64,000 nucleotides of DNA from Myxococcales bacterium UBA1660 (GCA_002320815.1 DCLA01000123.1:82267-146266); one strand, 5' to 3'; numbered from the stretch's first letter, positions 1 to 8,640 are shown. Notes: generated from the letters alone by a model not told the origin. Translations and numbers: made by a program.

Positions 1-519
1 CAGGGCGACGTGATCGACGAGTCCCTGGCCGGCTGGCTCGAGCCGGGTCGCGTTCGGGTGCCGCCGCTCCGGGAGCGCCGGGAAGACATGGCGTCATTGG
101 TGCTGCTCGCCCTGGACCGCGCTTGCCGGGTCCTCGGCCGGGAGCCGATGGGCGTGGAGCAGGGCGCCCTCGAAGCCCTCCTCGCGCACGACTGGCCGGG
201 CAACCTCCGCGAGCTCCAGCACGTGGTCGACCGGGCGGTGGCCCGGGCCCGGGGCGCCCGCGTGACCCGCAGCGACCTCCCGCCGCTGACCGGGGTGGCC
301 CCGCCCGCCGATCCGCTCGAAGGTACCTGGAACGAGATCGAGCGGGCCATCCTGGAGAAGGCGATGGCGCGGGCCGAGGGCAACAAGAGCGAGGCCGCGC
401 GGATCCTCGATCTCAAGCGCACCACCTTCCTGGACAAGCTCCGCCGCCACGGGATGCGGAACCCCAGCAAGCCGCCGGGCAAGCCCCCGAAGGCCGACGA
501 AGAAGACGCCAGCGCCTGA
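1..519 (+). CDS. Sigma-54-dependent transcriptional activator, C-terminal part (5' end outside window)
   Basis: The reading frame is open from base 1, so the gene is cut by the window edge; about 172 residues are visible. They hold the end of an AAA+ sigma-54 interaction domain (PPLRERREDM, then HDWPGNLREL, the usual WPGNxREL signature) and a Fis-type helix-turn-helix (NKSEAARILDLKRTTF followed by LDKLRRHGM). The family uses ATP hydrolysis to remodel sigma-54 RNA polymerase at -24/-12 promoters. The N-terminal sensor or receiver domain is missing, so the signal and target genes cannot be told. The last 20 residues are a charged, proline-rich tail with no known role. Confidence 0.9.
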   Translation, partial: QGDVIDESLAGWLEPGRVRVPPLRERREDMASLVLLALDRACRVLGREPMGVEQGALEALLAHDWPGNLRELQHVVDRAVARARGARVTRSDLPPLTGVAPPADPLEGTWNEIERAILEKAMARAEGNKSEAARILDLKRTTFLDKLRRHGMRNPSKPPGKPPKADEEDASA

Positions 520-574
520 GCGCCGTTCACCGCCTCGCGGGTCGCGTCGCGTCGTCGAGGCCCCCGCTTTGCCG

Positions 575-580
575 TATGCT
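575..580 (+). promoter_or_regulatory. -10 box TATGCT of a probable leaderless promoter
   Basis: TATGCT ends six bases before the GTG at 587, so transcription would begin at or next to the start codon. No Shine-Dalgarno sequence is visible. It belongs to the recurrent TAnnnT set described in the findings. Confidence 0.5.
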
Positions 581-586
581 CCGCGC

Positions 587-2365
587 GTGTCGCGCCGACC
601 CTTCGTCCTCCTCGCCTGCCTCTTCGCCGCCTGCGTCCAGCCCGTCGGCGAGGGATCGGGTGCCATCATCAACGGCCGGACCGCCGCCGAGCACACCGAG
701 GTCGTCGCGGTGGTCAACATCGGCGGCTCCGGCGGGCTCTGTTCGGGCACCGTGATCGGTCCCTACGCGGTCCTCACCGCGAAGCACTGTGTCTACGCGG
801 ACCGGGGTGATGGCGTCTGGGAGGGGATCACCGTCGGGAACATGGTCGTGGCGGTCGCCAGCGACATCGACGCACCCACCGAGGTGCTCCGGGTCGCCGA
901 GTGGCGCTCCACTCCGGGCGCCTACGACGATGGGGACCTCACGGACGGGGACGACATCGCGGTGGTGATCACCACCCAGCCCTTCACCGGCATCACGCCC
1001 CGGAGCGTACTGCGCACCTCGCCCACTGCCGGGCAGGCGGCGGAGGTCGTCGGCTTCGGTCGGAGCAGCGCCACCGTGGAGGACTCGGCGGGCGTGAAGC
1101 TCCAGGCGGCGACCACCGTGCTCCGTGCGGGCAACCGCCTCGTCGAAGCCGGCGCCAGCCGCAGCGGGGACGGTTGGACCTGCCAGGGGGACAGTGGCGG
1201 ACCGCTCTACGTGGGCGACCAGGTCGCCGGCGTGACCAGCTTCGGCGTCGGTGGCTGCGGGGCCCGCAGCGAGCACTACTTCACGTCCATCCCGCGGCAC
1301 CTGGCGATGATCGACGAGGCCGCCGCCTTCGAGCCGCCCTGCGAACCCAGCGACGAGGTCTGCGACAACGAGGACAACGACTGCGATGGCACGGTCGACG
1401 AGGGCTGCACCTCCTTGGGCGGCGAGTGCACCCAGCCGAGCGAGTGCGGCGAGGGGCTCTGCGAGCCCGTCGACGGCATGGGCCGGCTCTGTGTCCGGGA
1501 GTGCAACCCGACCTCCACCGTGCCCACGTGTCCCCTCGGCTTCTTCTGCGAGCCCACCGGATGCCTCGCCGGTCGCTGTATCCCCGGCACCGAGGGGTGG
1601 CTGGCTGACGGCGAGCCCTGCACCACCGCCTCGGAGTGCGCCGGCAGTCGCTGCGTGAGCGTCGCGGGCGAGCTCCGCTGCGCGCGGCCCTGCGATCCCG
1701 CGGCGACCACCTGCGGCGACGGGCTGGTCTGCGAACCCGCGGGGGAGTGTGGCGACTGCACGCCGGTCGAGCTCTCGACCGTCCCGCGTCCCTTCGGCTC
1801 GGTCTGCGACGAGGATGGCCAGTGCAGCAGCGGCGATTGCACGGCGGGGGAGGGCGGTCCGGCGTTCTGCACCCGCGCGTGCGAGGGCCACGCCGAGTGC
1901 GGCAGCGGTCGCCACTGCCGCGGGGGCCGCTGCGTGGCCGGGGACCTCGCGGCGCCGGGCCAGGACTGCACCGTCGGCGACGACTGCGCCTTCGAGGCCG
2001 ACTGCATCACACTGGAGGGCGACACCTTCTGCGCCCCGGCCTGCACCGAGGGGACCTGCGACGAAGGCTTCGTCTGCACCGAGACCGAGGTCGGGACGCG
2101 CTGCGTCGCCGATGGCCTCGGGCTCGGCGAGGCCTGCATGGACAACCTGGAGTGCCGCAGCGGGATCTGTGGCGGCACCTGCACCCGGCTCTGCAGCGAC
2201 AGCCCGTGCCCGGATGGCTTCGCCTGCGAGGCCGTCGGCGAGTACATGGCCTGCTTCCCCATCGAAGACGACGGCGGCTGCGCGGCAGGGGGTTCGGGTC
2301 CCTTCGGGCCCCTGAGCCTGCTCGTGGTCGGGGCTCTGGTGCTCCGCCGTCGGCGACGTCCGTGA
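587..2365 (+). CDS. Secreted trypsin-like serine protease, lipoprotein with Cys-rich repeats and MYXO-CTERM anchor
   Basis: 592 residues. The N-terminus is a lipoprotein signal with lipobox LFAAC (Cys16). A chymotrypsin-fold domain follows with His67 (LTAKHC), Asp123 (DDIAVV) and Ser203 (GDSGGPL), so the triad is intact. Then comes a MopE-type metal-binding motif (CDNEDNDCDGTVDEGC, about residues 259-274) and roughly 270 residues of cysteine-rich repeats (for example SECGEGLCEP). The C-terminus has a Gly/Pro stretch, a hydrophobic segment and RRRRRP, the MYXO-CTERM sorting tail. GTG 587 is preferred over an upstream TTG because it starts directly at the signal peptide behind TATGCT. Having both a lipobox and a MYXO-CTERM tail is unusual. 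The substrate is unknown. Confidence 0.85.
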   Translation: MSRRPFVLLACLFAACVQPVGEGSGAIINGRTAAEHTEVVAVVNIGGSGGLCSGTVIGPYAVLTAKHCVYADRGDGVWEGITVGNMVVAVASDIDAPTEVLRVAEWRSTPGAYDDGDLTDGDDIAVVITTQPFTGITPRSVLRTSPTAGQAAEVVGFGRSSATVEDSAGVKLQAATTVLRAGNRLVEAGASRSGDGWTCQGDSGGPLYVGDQVAGVTSFGVGGCGARSEHYFTSIPRHLAMIDEAAAFEPPCEPSDEVCDNEDNDCDGTVDEGCTSLGGECTQPSECGEGLCEPVDGMGRLCVRECNPTSTVPTCPLGFFCEPTGCLAGRCIPGTEGWLADGEPCTTASECAGSRCVSVAGELRCARPCDPAATTCGDGLVCEPAGECGDCTPVELSTVPRPFGSVCDEDGQCSSGDCTAGEGGPAFCTRACEGHAECGSGRHCRGGRCVAGDLAAPGQDCTVGDDCAFEADCITLEGDTFCAPACTEGTCDEGFVCTETEVGTRCVADGLGLGEACMDNLECRSGICGGTCTRLCSDSPCPDGFACEAVGEYMACFPIEDDGGCAAGGSGPFGPLSLLVVGALVLRRRRRP

Positions 2366-2381
2366 CCCCCGGACTTCGTTT

Positions 2382-2410
2382 GTGACAATCGCGTTTCGGG
2401 GGCGTATCGT
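2382..2410 (+). promoter_or_regulatory. Leaderless promoter, GTGACA-N17-TATCGT
   Basis: The -35-like GTGACA (2382-2387) lies 17 bases from TATCGT (2405-2410). The GTG start follows six bases later at 2417. This is the best-formed example of the leaderless arrangement in the window. Confidence 0.55.
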
Positions 2411-2416
2411 GTCGCC

Positions 2417-5002
2417 GTGCGCTTCGCCTACCCCCTCTCGATCCTCCTCGGTCTCGTCCTCGCCCTGAGCGGTTGCGGGGACGACGGCTCGACTCCCGAC
2501 CCCGACATGACCGTCGTCGAGGACGACGGGGGCCCGAGCTGCGACGCGCCGCCCGAGGCTCTGATGGAGGCCACCGGGACCGGGGTCGCCGACGTGCTCG
2601 CGGTGCCGAGCGGCGAATCCCGCGCCGGCCTGGTGGCCGCCGGGGACCTGCCGGAAGACCCGACCGACCTCCTGGTCTGGAGCGAAGGGGACTTCCTCCT
2701 CGCCAACGAGAACGTCGCGGTGGTCATCGAGGCCCTCGGGCCTTCGGACGGCTACGACCCCTGGGGCGGCAACGTGGTCGGCATGGGACGCGTCGAAGGG
2801 GGCGCGCTGGTCGAGCCCGCAGGCTTCAACGAGATCATCCGCGGCATGGGGCGCTACACGGTCGAGCCGCGCAGCATCGGGGTCCTCGCCGACGGCTCCG
2901 ATGGCGGGGCCGCCATCGTCCGGGTCCTGGGTACGCCCCGGCCCATCCCCTTCGCCGACGAGCTCGCGGCGACCTTCTTCCCGACCGACTACTCGTCGCT
3001 GGACGTCGCGGTCGACTATGTCCTCGAGCCCGGCGCGGATCACGTGGACATCCGCTACACCTTCCGCAACGACGGGGCGCGCCGGGTCGCCGGCCGTTGG
3101 GTCGTCCTCGCCTTCCAGAAGGAGCGGATGCCGGCCTTCGCGGAGTCCGTCGGCTTCGACACCGAGACCGCCACCGGGCTCGACTGGCTGGGCTACGCCG
3201 ATCCGGCCGCGACCAGCTACGGCTTCGGGACCGACCTCGGGACCTTCGGGGTCTTCATCGAGGTCAGCGGCACGCAGATCCTCGATGGGCCCTCGTACGA
3301 CATCGACGCCTGCGCGAACACGACGGTCGAGATGATGACCTTGGACATCGGCGGTCCCGGAGCGAACGGGCTCCTGGCGGCGAAGCATCGGCGCGAAGGG
3401 GTGGCCCAGCGGACCATCACCGGGACGGTGACCGAGGCCGATGGGTCGCCCGCGGTCGGCGTCCGCGTCCACGCGACCCAGGGGGACACGTGGTTGACGC
3501 GTGCCCTGGCCGGTGAGGACGGTGGATACACCCTCGACGTGCCGGGCGACGACGCCGTGACCCTCACCGCGTGGCGCCCGGGCGACGCGATGGTGACCGC
3601 CGAGGTGGCGGCCGGGGGCGCGACCGCCGACCTCGCGCTCGACGAGCCCGGGATGCTGCGCATCACCGCCGTGGACGGCAGCGACGCGCCGGTCCCCGTG
3701 CGCATCCAGGTGCGGCCCGAGGGCGGCGCCGTCGCCCCGCCGGCGAGCTGGGGCGAGAAGCTGCCCTTCGGCGGCCGGCTCCATCTGGAGTTCCCGGTGG
3801 ACGGTCGGGCCGACCTGCGCGTCCCGCCCGGCAACCATCGGGTCACGGTGTCTCGGGGCTTCGACTACGAGCTCGGCTTCGACGAGACCGTCGCGGTGGC
3901 CGCCGGGGACGACATCGCCGTGGACGCGGTGCTCCAGCGGGTCGTGGACGAGCCCGGCGTGATCTGCGCCGACTACCACATCCACACCCACCGTTCGCCG
4001 GACTCGCCGGACTCGCCGGAGATGAAGCTGCGCTCGGCCGCCGGCGACGGGCTGGAGATCGCGTGCCGCTCCGACCACGAGTGGGTCTACGCCTGGGAGG
4101 ACCTCATCGCCCAGGAGGGTCTCGAGTCGTGGCTCTACGGGCCCACCTCCCTCGAGCTGACGACCTTCACCTTCGGCCACTTTGGCGTGGTGGATCTCGA
4201 GCCCCAGCCCTCGGAGCCGAACAACGGCGCGATCCCCTGGGTCGGTGACCTGCCGCCGGTGGTCTTCGATCGCGTCCGGGCGCGACCGGAGGACCCGCTC
4301 TTCATCATCAACCATCCGCGAGGGACCAAGATCAGCGGCTACTTCGACTACGTCGGTTACGACGCGGTCACCGGGATGGTCGAGGACATGGACGCCTGGG
4401 ACGACGAGTTCCGGGTGGTCGAGGTCTTCAACGACAGCTCCTTCGACGAGAACCTCGACGGCACCGTCGCCGACTGGTTCTCCTTCCTGCGCACCGGTCG
4501 CCACATGGTCGCGGTCGGGTCCTCGGACTCGCACAAGGTCGTCAACGGTTCCCCGGTGGGCTACCCGCGGACCTGCCTGCGACTCGGCGTCGACGACCCC
4601 GAGGCCCTCCGGGCCGGCGCGGGCACCGAGGCCGTCGTGGACGCGACCCGGGCCGGTCACCTGGTCGTCGATGGCGGCATCTCCCTGGACGCGCGGGTCG
4701 GCGACGCCGGCCCCGGCGACGAGGTCACGGGGACCGGCACCCAGACCATCGCGGTCCGGGTGATGGCGCCGAGCTGGGTCGACGCGACCGAGCTCGAGGT
4801 CTGGATCGACGGCGCGCTCACCGAGACCCTCCCGCTCGGACCCGGCGACGGCGTCGAGCGCTTCGCCGGCGACGTCGAGGTGGACATCCCCGCGACCGGC
4901 GGCTGGGTCCTCCTCCACGCCCGCGGCGAGATGGCGCTCGACCCGGTCTTCCCCGGCCGGGACCCCTTCGGCGTGACCATGCCGATCTTCTTCGTCCCCT
5001 GA
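2417..5002 (+). CDS. CehA/McbA-like PHP-domain metallohydrolase lipoprotein
   Basis: 861 residues with a lipoprotein signal ending LALSGC, then an acidic linker. A large beta-rich region precedes a carboxypeptidase-regulatory-like segment (about residues 335-400). The PHP metal-binding domain begins at DYHIHTH (His521, His523, His525), followed by CRSDHEWV (Asp553, His554) and GSSDSHK (Asp704, His706). These are the metal ligands expected of the CehA/McbA family of PHP hydrolases, which cleave phosphate or carbamate esters. The protein should sit on the outer membrane or in the periplasm. The real substrate cannot be read from the sequence. It is transcribed from its own leaderless promoter. 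Confidence 0.8.
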   Translation: MRFAYPLSILLGLVLALSGCGDDGSTPDPDMTVVEDDGGPSCDAPPEALMEATGTGVADVLAVPSGESRAGLVAAGDLPEDPTDLLVWSEGDFLLANENVAVVIEALGPSDGYDPWGGNVVGMGRVEGGALVEPAGFNEIIRGMGRYTVEPRSIGVLADGSDGGAAIVRVLGTPRPIPFADELAATFFPTDYSSLDVAVDYVLEPGADHVDIRYTFRNDGARRVAGRWVVLAFQKERMPAFAESVGFDTETATGLDWLGYADPAATSYGFGTDLGTFGVFIEVSGTQILDGPSYDIDACANTTVEMMTLDIGGPGANGLLAAKHRREGVAQRTITGTVTEADGSPAVGVRVHATQGDTWLTRALAGEDGGYTLDVPGDDAVTLTAWRPGDAMVTAEVAAGGATADLALDEPGMLRITAVDGSDAPVPVRIQVRPEGGAVAPPASWGEKLPFGGRLHLEFPVDGRADLRVPPGNHRVTVSRGFDYELGFDETVAVAAGDDIAVDAVLQRVVDEPGVICADYHIHTHRSPDSPDSPEMKLRSAAGDGLEIACRSDHEWVYAWEDLIAQEGLESWLYGPTSLELTTFTFGHFGVVDLEPQPSEPNNGAIPWVGDLPPVVFDRVRARPEDPLFIINHPRGTKISGYFDYVGYDAVTGMVEDMDAWDDEFRVVEVFNDSSFDENLDGTVADWFSFLRTGRHMVAVGSSDSHKVVNGSPVGYPRTCLRLGVDDPEALRAGAGTEAVVDATRAGHLVVDGGISLDARVGDAGPGDEVTGTGTQTIAVRVMAPSWVDATELEVWIDGALTETLPLGPGDGVERFAGDVEVDIPATGGWVLLHARGEMALDPVFPGRDPFGVTMPIFFVP

Positions 5003-5047
5003 ACCCAGCCCGCCGAGGAGCCCGCAGGCCGCGGTCTCTGCATCCGC

Positions 5048-5053
5048 TAGGAT
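5048..5053 (+). promoter_or_regulatory. -10 box TAGGAT of a probable leaderless promoter
   Basis: TAGGAT ends seven bases before GTG 5061. It overlaps the ATG at 5052, which argues that the GTG is the real start of the HAD gene. Confidence 0.4.
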
Positions 5054-5060
5054 GGCGCCG

Positions 5061-5672
5061 GTGAAGCCGCCGCGCGCCATCCTCTTCGACGTCATGGACA
5101 CGCTGGTCCGGGATCCCTTCCCGGACGTCATCCCCGGCTTCTTCGGGATGACCCTGCCCGAGCTGCTCGCCGTGAAGCACCCGACCGCGTGGGTCGAGTT
5201 CGAGCGCGGGGAGCGCGACCGCGCCGCCTACATGCGCGATTTCTTCGCCGACGGGCGCGCCTTCGATCACGCCGCCTTCGAGGCCGCGGTGCGCGAGGCC
5301 TACGAGTGGCTCCCGGGGATGGAGTCGCTCTTGGCGGCCTTGGCCGAGACCTCGGCGACCCTGGTCGCGCTCTCCAACTATCCCGAGTGGTACCGGTGGA
5401 TCGAGGAGCGCCTCGACCTCGGTCGCTTCGTGGATTGGCGCTTCGTCTCCTGCCGCACCGGCGTCCGCAAGCCCGACCCTCGGGCGTACCTCGGCGCGGC
5501 GGCTGCGTTGGACGTCGAGCCCGGCGACTGTCTCTTCGTCGACGATCGACAGGGAAACGTCGACGCGGCGCGGGCGGTGGGCATGGACGCCGTCCGCTTC
5601 GAGGACGCCGACCGGCTGGTCGGAGCGCTGCGCGCGCGGGGTTTCTCGTTGGAATCCCACTCGAAGGGTTGA
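5061..5672 (+). CDS. HAD-superfamily hydrolase (phosphatase-like)
   Basis: 203 residues carrying all four HAD motifs: FDVMDTL (nucleophile Asp10, acid/base Asp13), Ser105 in LSNYP, Lys137 in RKPDP and the acidic pair Asp161/Asp162 in FVDDRQGN. A helical C1 cap lies between the first two motifs. This layout fits small-molecule phosphatases (phosphoglycolate-phosphatase or haloacid-dehalogenase-like type) in the cytoplasm. An in-frame ATG at 5052 is possible but falls inside the proposed -10 box. Downstream lie a 32-codon ORF and a terminator, so the two are probably co-transcribed. The substrate is unknown. Confidence 0.85.
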   Translation: MKPPRAILFDVMDTLVRDPFPDVIPGFFGMTLPELLAVKHPTAWVEFERGERDRAAYMRDFFADGRAFDHAAFEAAVREAYEWLPGMESLLAALAETSATLVALSNYPEWYRWIEERLDLGRFVDWRFVSCRTGVRKPDPRAYLGAAAALDVEPGDCLFVDDRQGNVDAARAVGMDAVRFEDADRLVGALRARGFSLESHSKG

Positions 5673-5715
5673 CGGCCCCGGGGGCCGGACTCAGTCTGCC
5701 GCCCGGAGTCTGCCC

Positions 5716-5814
5716 ATGGTCACCCACCGCATCACTACCCCCTGCACCTGCGTGCGCTTCGTCTGGCCGACGCAGCTCGTGGTGCAGCCGGTCGCGGTGG
5801 ACCGACCCTACTGA
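5716..5814 (+). CDS. 32-residue hypothetical peptide
   Basis: A short ORF with a GGAG ribosome-binding site at 5705-5708, seven bases before ATG 5716. It ends in TGA just 21 bases before a strong intrinsic terminator. The peptide has a CTC cysteine pair (PCTCVRF), two prolines and a Tyr end, and no charged signal-like start. I do not recognise a family. The good RBS and its place between a gene and a terminator suggest translation, but its length means chance is a real alternative. Confidence 0.35.
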   Translation: MVTHRITTPCTCVRFVWPTQLVVQPVAVDRPY

Positions 5815-5835
5815 CGAGCGCGAGCTCCGAGGCGA

Positions 5836-5867
5836 CGCCGCGGCCCCCTAGGGCTCGCGGCGTTTTT
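5836..5867 (+). terminator. Rho-independent terminator
   Basis: Perfect 7-bp stem CGCCGCG/CGCGGCG (5836-5842 and 5856-5862) with a 13-base loop, followed at once by TTTTT (5863-5867). It ends the HAD/32-residue-ORF transcript before the MATE gene. Confidence 0.8.
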
Positions 5868-5926
5868 CGTTCCGTCGTCGGGAGTCCCCCACCCAGGAGC
5901 CCGGCATCGGGCGCGAGGTCGGAACG

Positions 5927-7264
5927 ATGGACTCGAGAGATGAAGGCAGCGCGCGGGAGGCGCGCTGGATGGACGATGGAGCCCCGGCGCTCCGTCGAGA
6001 GCTGATACGCCTGGCCTGGCCCATCGCGGTATCGACCCTCAGCTACGCGATCATGTCCCTCGTGGACACCCTCTTCGTAGGCCGGCTTGGCACCGCGGAG
6101 CTGGCCGGGGTCGCGCTCGGGAGCACCGCGTTCTTCTCGGTGATCTGCTTCGGCATGGGCTTGATGAAGGGCTCGAAGGTGTTGGTCTCCCAGGCCGTCG
6201 GTCGGGGAGACCCGGAGGACGCCGAGCGCCACGCAGCGGCGGCGCTCGCGCTTGGGCTGGGGCTCGCGCTGGTCACCATGCTCGCGGGCATCGCGGTCGC
6301 CGAGGTCCTCCCTGCGATCGCCTCCGGCGCTGCGGGCGAGCACGCCCGGGCCTACGCGAGGGTGCGGGCCCTCGGCGCGCTGCCGCTGATGGTCTACTAC
6401 GCCCTCCGCGAGGTTCGCTATGGCTTCGGGGACAGCCGCGGTCCGATGAACGCGGTCCTCGTGGGCAACGGGCTCAACATCGGCCTGGACGCGCTCTTCC
6501 TCTTCGGCTTCGGCTGGGGGGTGGCGGGCGCGGCGTGGGCCACCCTCTTGGCGTCGGCCGGTCAGGCCATCTGGCTCTGGCCGAGTCGCAGCCGGCGCCC
6601 GATCGAACGGGCCGCCATCCGCGCCAACTGGCGCATCGGGGTCCCCACCGCCGTCCAGTTCTCGTTGGAAGTGGGTAGCTTCGCGCTGCTCGCTGCGCTC
6701 CTCGCGGGGCTCGGGGACGACGCCATCGGCGCCCACCAGATCGCCCTGCAGGTCTGTCACTTCGGCTTCCTGCCCCTCGTCGCGCTCTCGGAGGCCGCTT
6801 CGGTCATGGCCGGGCAAGCCGTGGGGGCCGAGCGCCGGGAGCAGCTCCACCCCGTTGCCCGGGAGTCCGCCCGGATCGGATACGGCTACGCGGTGGTCTT
6901 CGGCGCGATGCTCTTCGGGGCGGCCCGGCCGATCACCGGAGCGTTCACCGACGACCCGTCCCTGCAGGCGGTCGCCATGAGCCTCCTCTACGTGGGCATC
7001 GTCTTCCAGCTGGTCGACGTGGCCAACCTCATGGCCCGGGGGATCCTCCGGGGCGCCGGGGACGTCACCTTCCCGGCGCTCGTGGCCATCGTGAGCGCCT
7101 GGGTCTGCACCCCACCGCTCACCTGGCTCTTCGGCTACGTCTGGGGCCTGGGCGCGCTGGGCGGCTGGTTGGCGCTCTTCGTGGAGTGCGCCGTCGGCAC
7201 GGTCATCCTCTGGCGCCGGATGGTGCGCGGCCCCCGCAGCGAGCTGGGGCTCGCGCGGGCCTGA
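5927..7264 (+). CDS. MATE family efflux transporter
   Basis: 445 residues with about twelve hydrophobic segments. The start (LAWPIAVSTLSYAIMSLVDTLFVGRLGTAELAG, here split by membrane turns) is the typical MATE/NorM/DinF opening. The second half repeats the pattern from about residue 235 (NWRIGVPTAVQFSLEVGSF). The family exports drugs, dyes or metabolites in exchange for Na+ or H+ across the inner membrane. ATG 5927 gives a 25-residue polar leader; an internal ATG at 5969 would remove it. The gene stands alone between a terminator and a convergent hairpin, so its cargo cannot be inferred. Confidence 0.9.
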   Translation: MDSRDEGSAREARWMDDGAPALRRELIRLAWPIAVSTLSYAIMSLVDTLFVGRLGTAELAGVALGSTAFFSVICFGMGLMKGSKVLVSQAVGRGDPEDAERHAAAALALGLGLALVTMLAGIAVAEVLPAIASGAAGEHARAYARVRALGALPLMVYYALREVRYGFGDSRGPMNAVLVGNGLNIGLDALFLFGFGWGVAGAAWATLLASAGQAIWLWPSRSRRPIERAAIRANWRIGVPTAVQFSLEVGSFALLAALLAGLGDDAIGAHQIALQVCHFGFLPLVALSEAASVMAGQAVGAERREQLHPVARESARIGYGYAVVFGAMLFGAARPITGAFTDDPSLQAVAMSLLYVGIVFQLVDVANLMARGILRGAGDVTFPALVAIVSAWVCTPPLTWLFGYVWGLGALGGWLALFVECAVGTVILWRRMVRGPRSELGLARA

Positions 7265-7270
7265 CCGCGC

Positions 7271-7308
7271 CGTCGCCGGCGTCTGCTCAATCGCAGGCGT
7301 CGGCGACG
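7271..7308. terminator. Bidirectional hairpin between convergent genes
   Basis: Sixteen paired positions (7271-7286 with 7293-7308, two of them G-U) around a six-base loop that contains the stop codon of the minus-strand gene. There is no U tract. It probably acts as a terminator or 3' end stabiliser for both converging genes. Confidence 0.5.
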
Positions 7309-7715
7309 GCCTCGCGGCCGCGGGCGCAGCGCATGGTCCCGTCACTGCAACGGTCGGCCGCCGCGGAGTCCTCGGTCTCCTCGGCGATCGCGCAGATGCG
7401 CTCCGCCAGATCGCAGAGGTGCTCGAGGTGGTCGGCCGCGTCACCGCACGCGGCCAACTCGAGGGCCTCGTCCATGGCCCCGTCGGCCTCCAGCAGCGCG
7501 TCCCAGTCGTCGTCGGTGGCCACCATCGGCTCGGCGGTCGTCGTCTCCGTCCGTACCGCCGCGCCGCCGTAGTCCGCTTCGTCGGTGGCCATCTCGCCGC
7601 CCGCGGCCCGCTCGGTCGATGCGTCCGGAGCCGCGGCCCCACCGCAGCCCGCGAGACCCACGAACCCAACCATCACCAGGGTCACCAGGGTCGGCCTACG
7701 CGCGGCTCCCGTCAT
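7287..7715 (-). CDS. Lipoprotein, last gene of the ECF sigma operon
   Basis: 142 residues. The signal peptide ends in lipobox LAGC (Cys24). An Ala/Thr/Glu-rich linker follows that contains GGEMAT and DYGGAAV. A helical C-terminal half has four cysteines (CGDAADHLEHLCDLAERIC, then CSDGTMRC) spaced as in small helical-hairpin domains. No family is recognised. It overlaps the previous gene by ATGA, so translation is probably coupled. The DYGG-type linker resembles that of the divergent VWA lipoprotein, which suggests that both work in the same envelope process. Confidence 0.7.
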   Translation of the reverse strand: MTGAARRPTLVTLVMVGFVGLAGCGGAAAPDASTERAAGGEMATDEADYGGAAVRTETTTAEPMVATDDDWDALLEADGAMDEALELAACGDAADHLEHLCDLAERICAIAEETEDSAAADRCSDGTMRCARGREAVADACD

Positions 7716-8152
7716 TCCTCGTCTCCCTCCGCCGCCAGCGCGGCCTCCAGCAGCGTCTCGTTGATCATCAGCGCCTCGTGGTAGTCGAGGGTGGCCCGCA
7801 CCGGCTCGCCCAGCGCTTCCAGGGCCTGCCCCCGCACCACGAAGAGGTTCGCGGTGAAGACGTCGTCGGCGCGCCCTTCGTTCAATGCCTCGGTCGCGAT
7901 CGCGCCGGCGCCCTGGGCGTCGCCGCCGTCCAGGAGCTCGCGGGCGAGCTGATAGGCCACGTCGTGACGCACCACGCGAGCGTCGTCGGGCTGCATCCCC
8001 GGGGGCACACCCTCGTCGAGGAAGGCCTCCCGGCTCGCGCGGTCGTCGGCGCTCCGCGCGCTCTCGAGCCACGTCGCCGTGGCCGCCTCGCCGCAGCCCG
8101 CGGCGAGAACCAGGACGCTCAGCAGGAGCACGAGCCGAAGGACGGCGGTCAT
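7712..8152 (-). CDS. TPR-like lipoprotein in the ECF sigma operon
   Basis: 146 residues with a clear lipoprotein signal (LVLAAGC, Cys20). The mature part is all helical and has TPR-like periodicity: DDARVVRHDVAYQLARELL, then GAIATEALNEGR, then FVVRGQALEALGEPVRATLDY. Such proteins usually bind partners at the membrane. The start overlaps the stop of the putative anti-sigma gene by ATGA, and its own stop overlaps the next start. It is therefore the third of four tightly coupled genes. Its exact partner is unknown. Confidence 0.7.
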   Translation of the reverse strand: MTAVLRLVLLLSVLVLAAGCGEAATATWLESARSADDRASREAFLDEGVPPGMQPDDARVVRHDVAYQLARELLDGGDAQGAGAIATEALNEGRADDVFTANLFVVRGQALEALGEPVRATLDYHEALMINETLLEAALAAEGDEE

Positions 8153-8640
8153 CGCGCGTAGCGCTCCTCCAGCCGGTCGAGGACGGCGGCGCGGTGGGCC
8201 CGCATCGCGGCGTCCAGCGCGGTCGCGTCGCCGCCGGCCGCCGTCGCGGCCTGGGCGCGGAGGAGGGCGGCGGAGGGCGCGGGGAGCTGCGCCGCGGTCG
8301 CGGGCATCTCCGCTTCCCCGGCCGCGAGGACGGCCACGACTCCGGCCGCGGCGGCGGCGGTCACCAGCCCCGCGGGGACCAACCAGCGCCACCAAGGCGC
8401 CGCCGCGCGGGGGCGCTGCGGGCGGGCGGTGGCGAGGGCCTCGGTGAGGATGGCGTCTCGCCGCTCCTCGCTCAGCGCGCTGCCGTCCTGCCCGTGCCGG
8501 AGCAGCGCCGCCATGGCCAAGGCGTCCTCGGGCGGGGCGTCGGCGGTTCCGCGCTCGAGGGCGGCGGCCAGGGCCGCGGCCTCGGCGAGCTCCTCTTCGC
8601 TGGGCTCCTCGTCGAGCCAGTCGTCGTCGTGCTCGGTCAT
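8149..8640 (-). CDS. Single-pass membrane protein, putative anti-sigma factor
   Basis: 163 residues: an acidic cytoplasmic N-terminus (residues 1-80, beginning MTEHDDDWLDEEPSEEEL), one membrane segment (about 84-107, WWRWLVPAGLV then Ala/Val), and a 55-residue periplasmic helix-rich tail ending RHRAAVLDRLEERYAR-like (RAHRAAVLDRLEERYAR). There is no HxxxCxxC zinc motif, so it is not a classic ZAS anti-sigma. Its place directly after an ECF sigma gene with an ATGA overlap, plus its topology, supports an anti-sigma role. That role is inferred from context. The tail could sense lipoproteins made by the two following genes. Confidence 0.65.
   Translation of the reverse strand: MTEHDDDWLDEEPSEEELAEAAALAAALERGTADAPPEDALAMAALLRHGQDGSALSEERRDAILTEALATARPQRPRAAAPWWRWLVPAGLVTAAAAAGVVAVLAAGEAEMPATAAQLPAPSAALLRAQAATAAGGDATALDAAMRAHRAAVLDRLEERYAR

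Noticed and set aside
527..5131. A 1534-codon open frame on the minus strand
   Set aside because: It lies antisense to three well-supported genes with catalytic motifs. Long antisense frames are expected in DNA of this GC content, and the translation is low-complexity with no domain.
5812..5814. TGA of the 32-residue ORF as a selenocysteine codon (a CxC motif lies nearby)
   Set aside because: The frame beyond TGA runs into the terminator and gives basic, non-conserved-looking sequence. No selenocysteine hairpin was identified.
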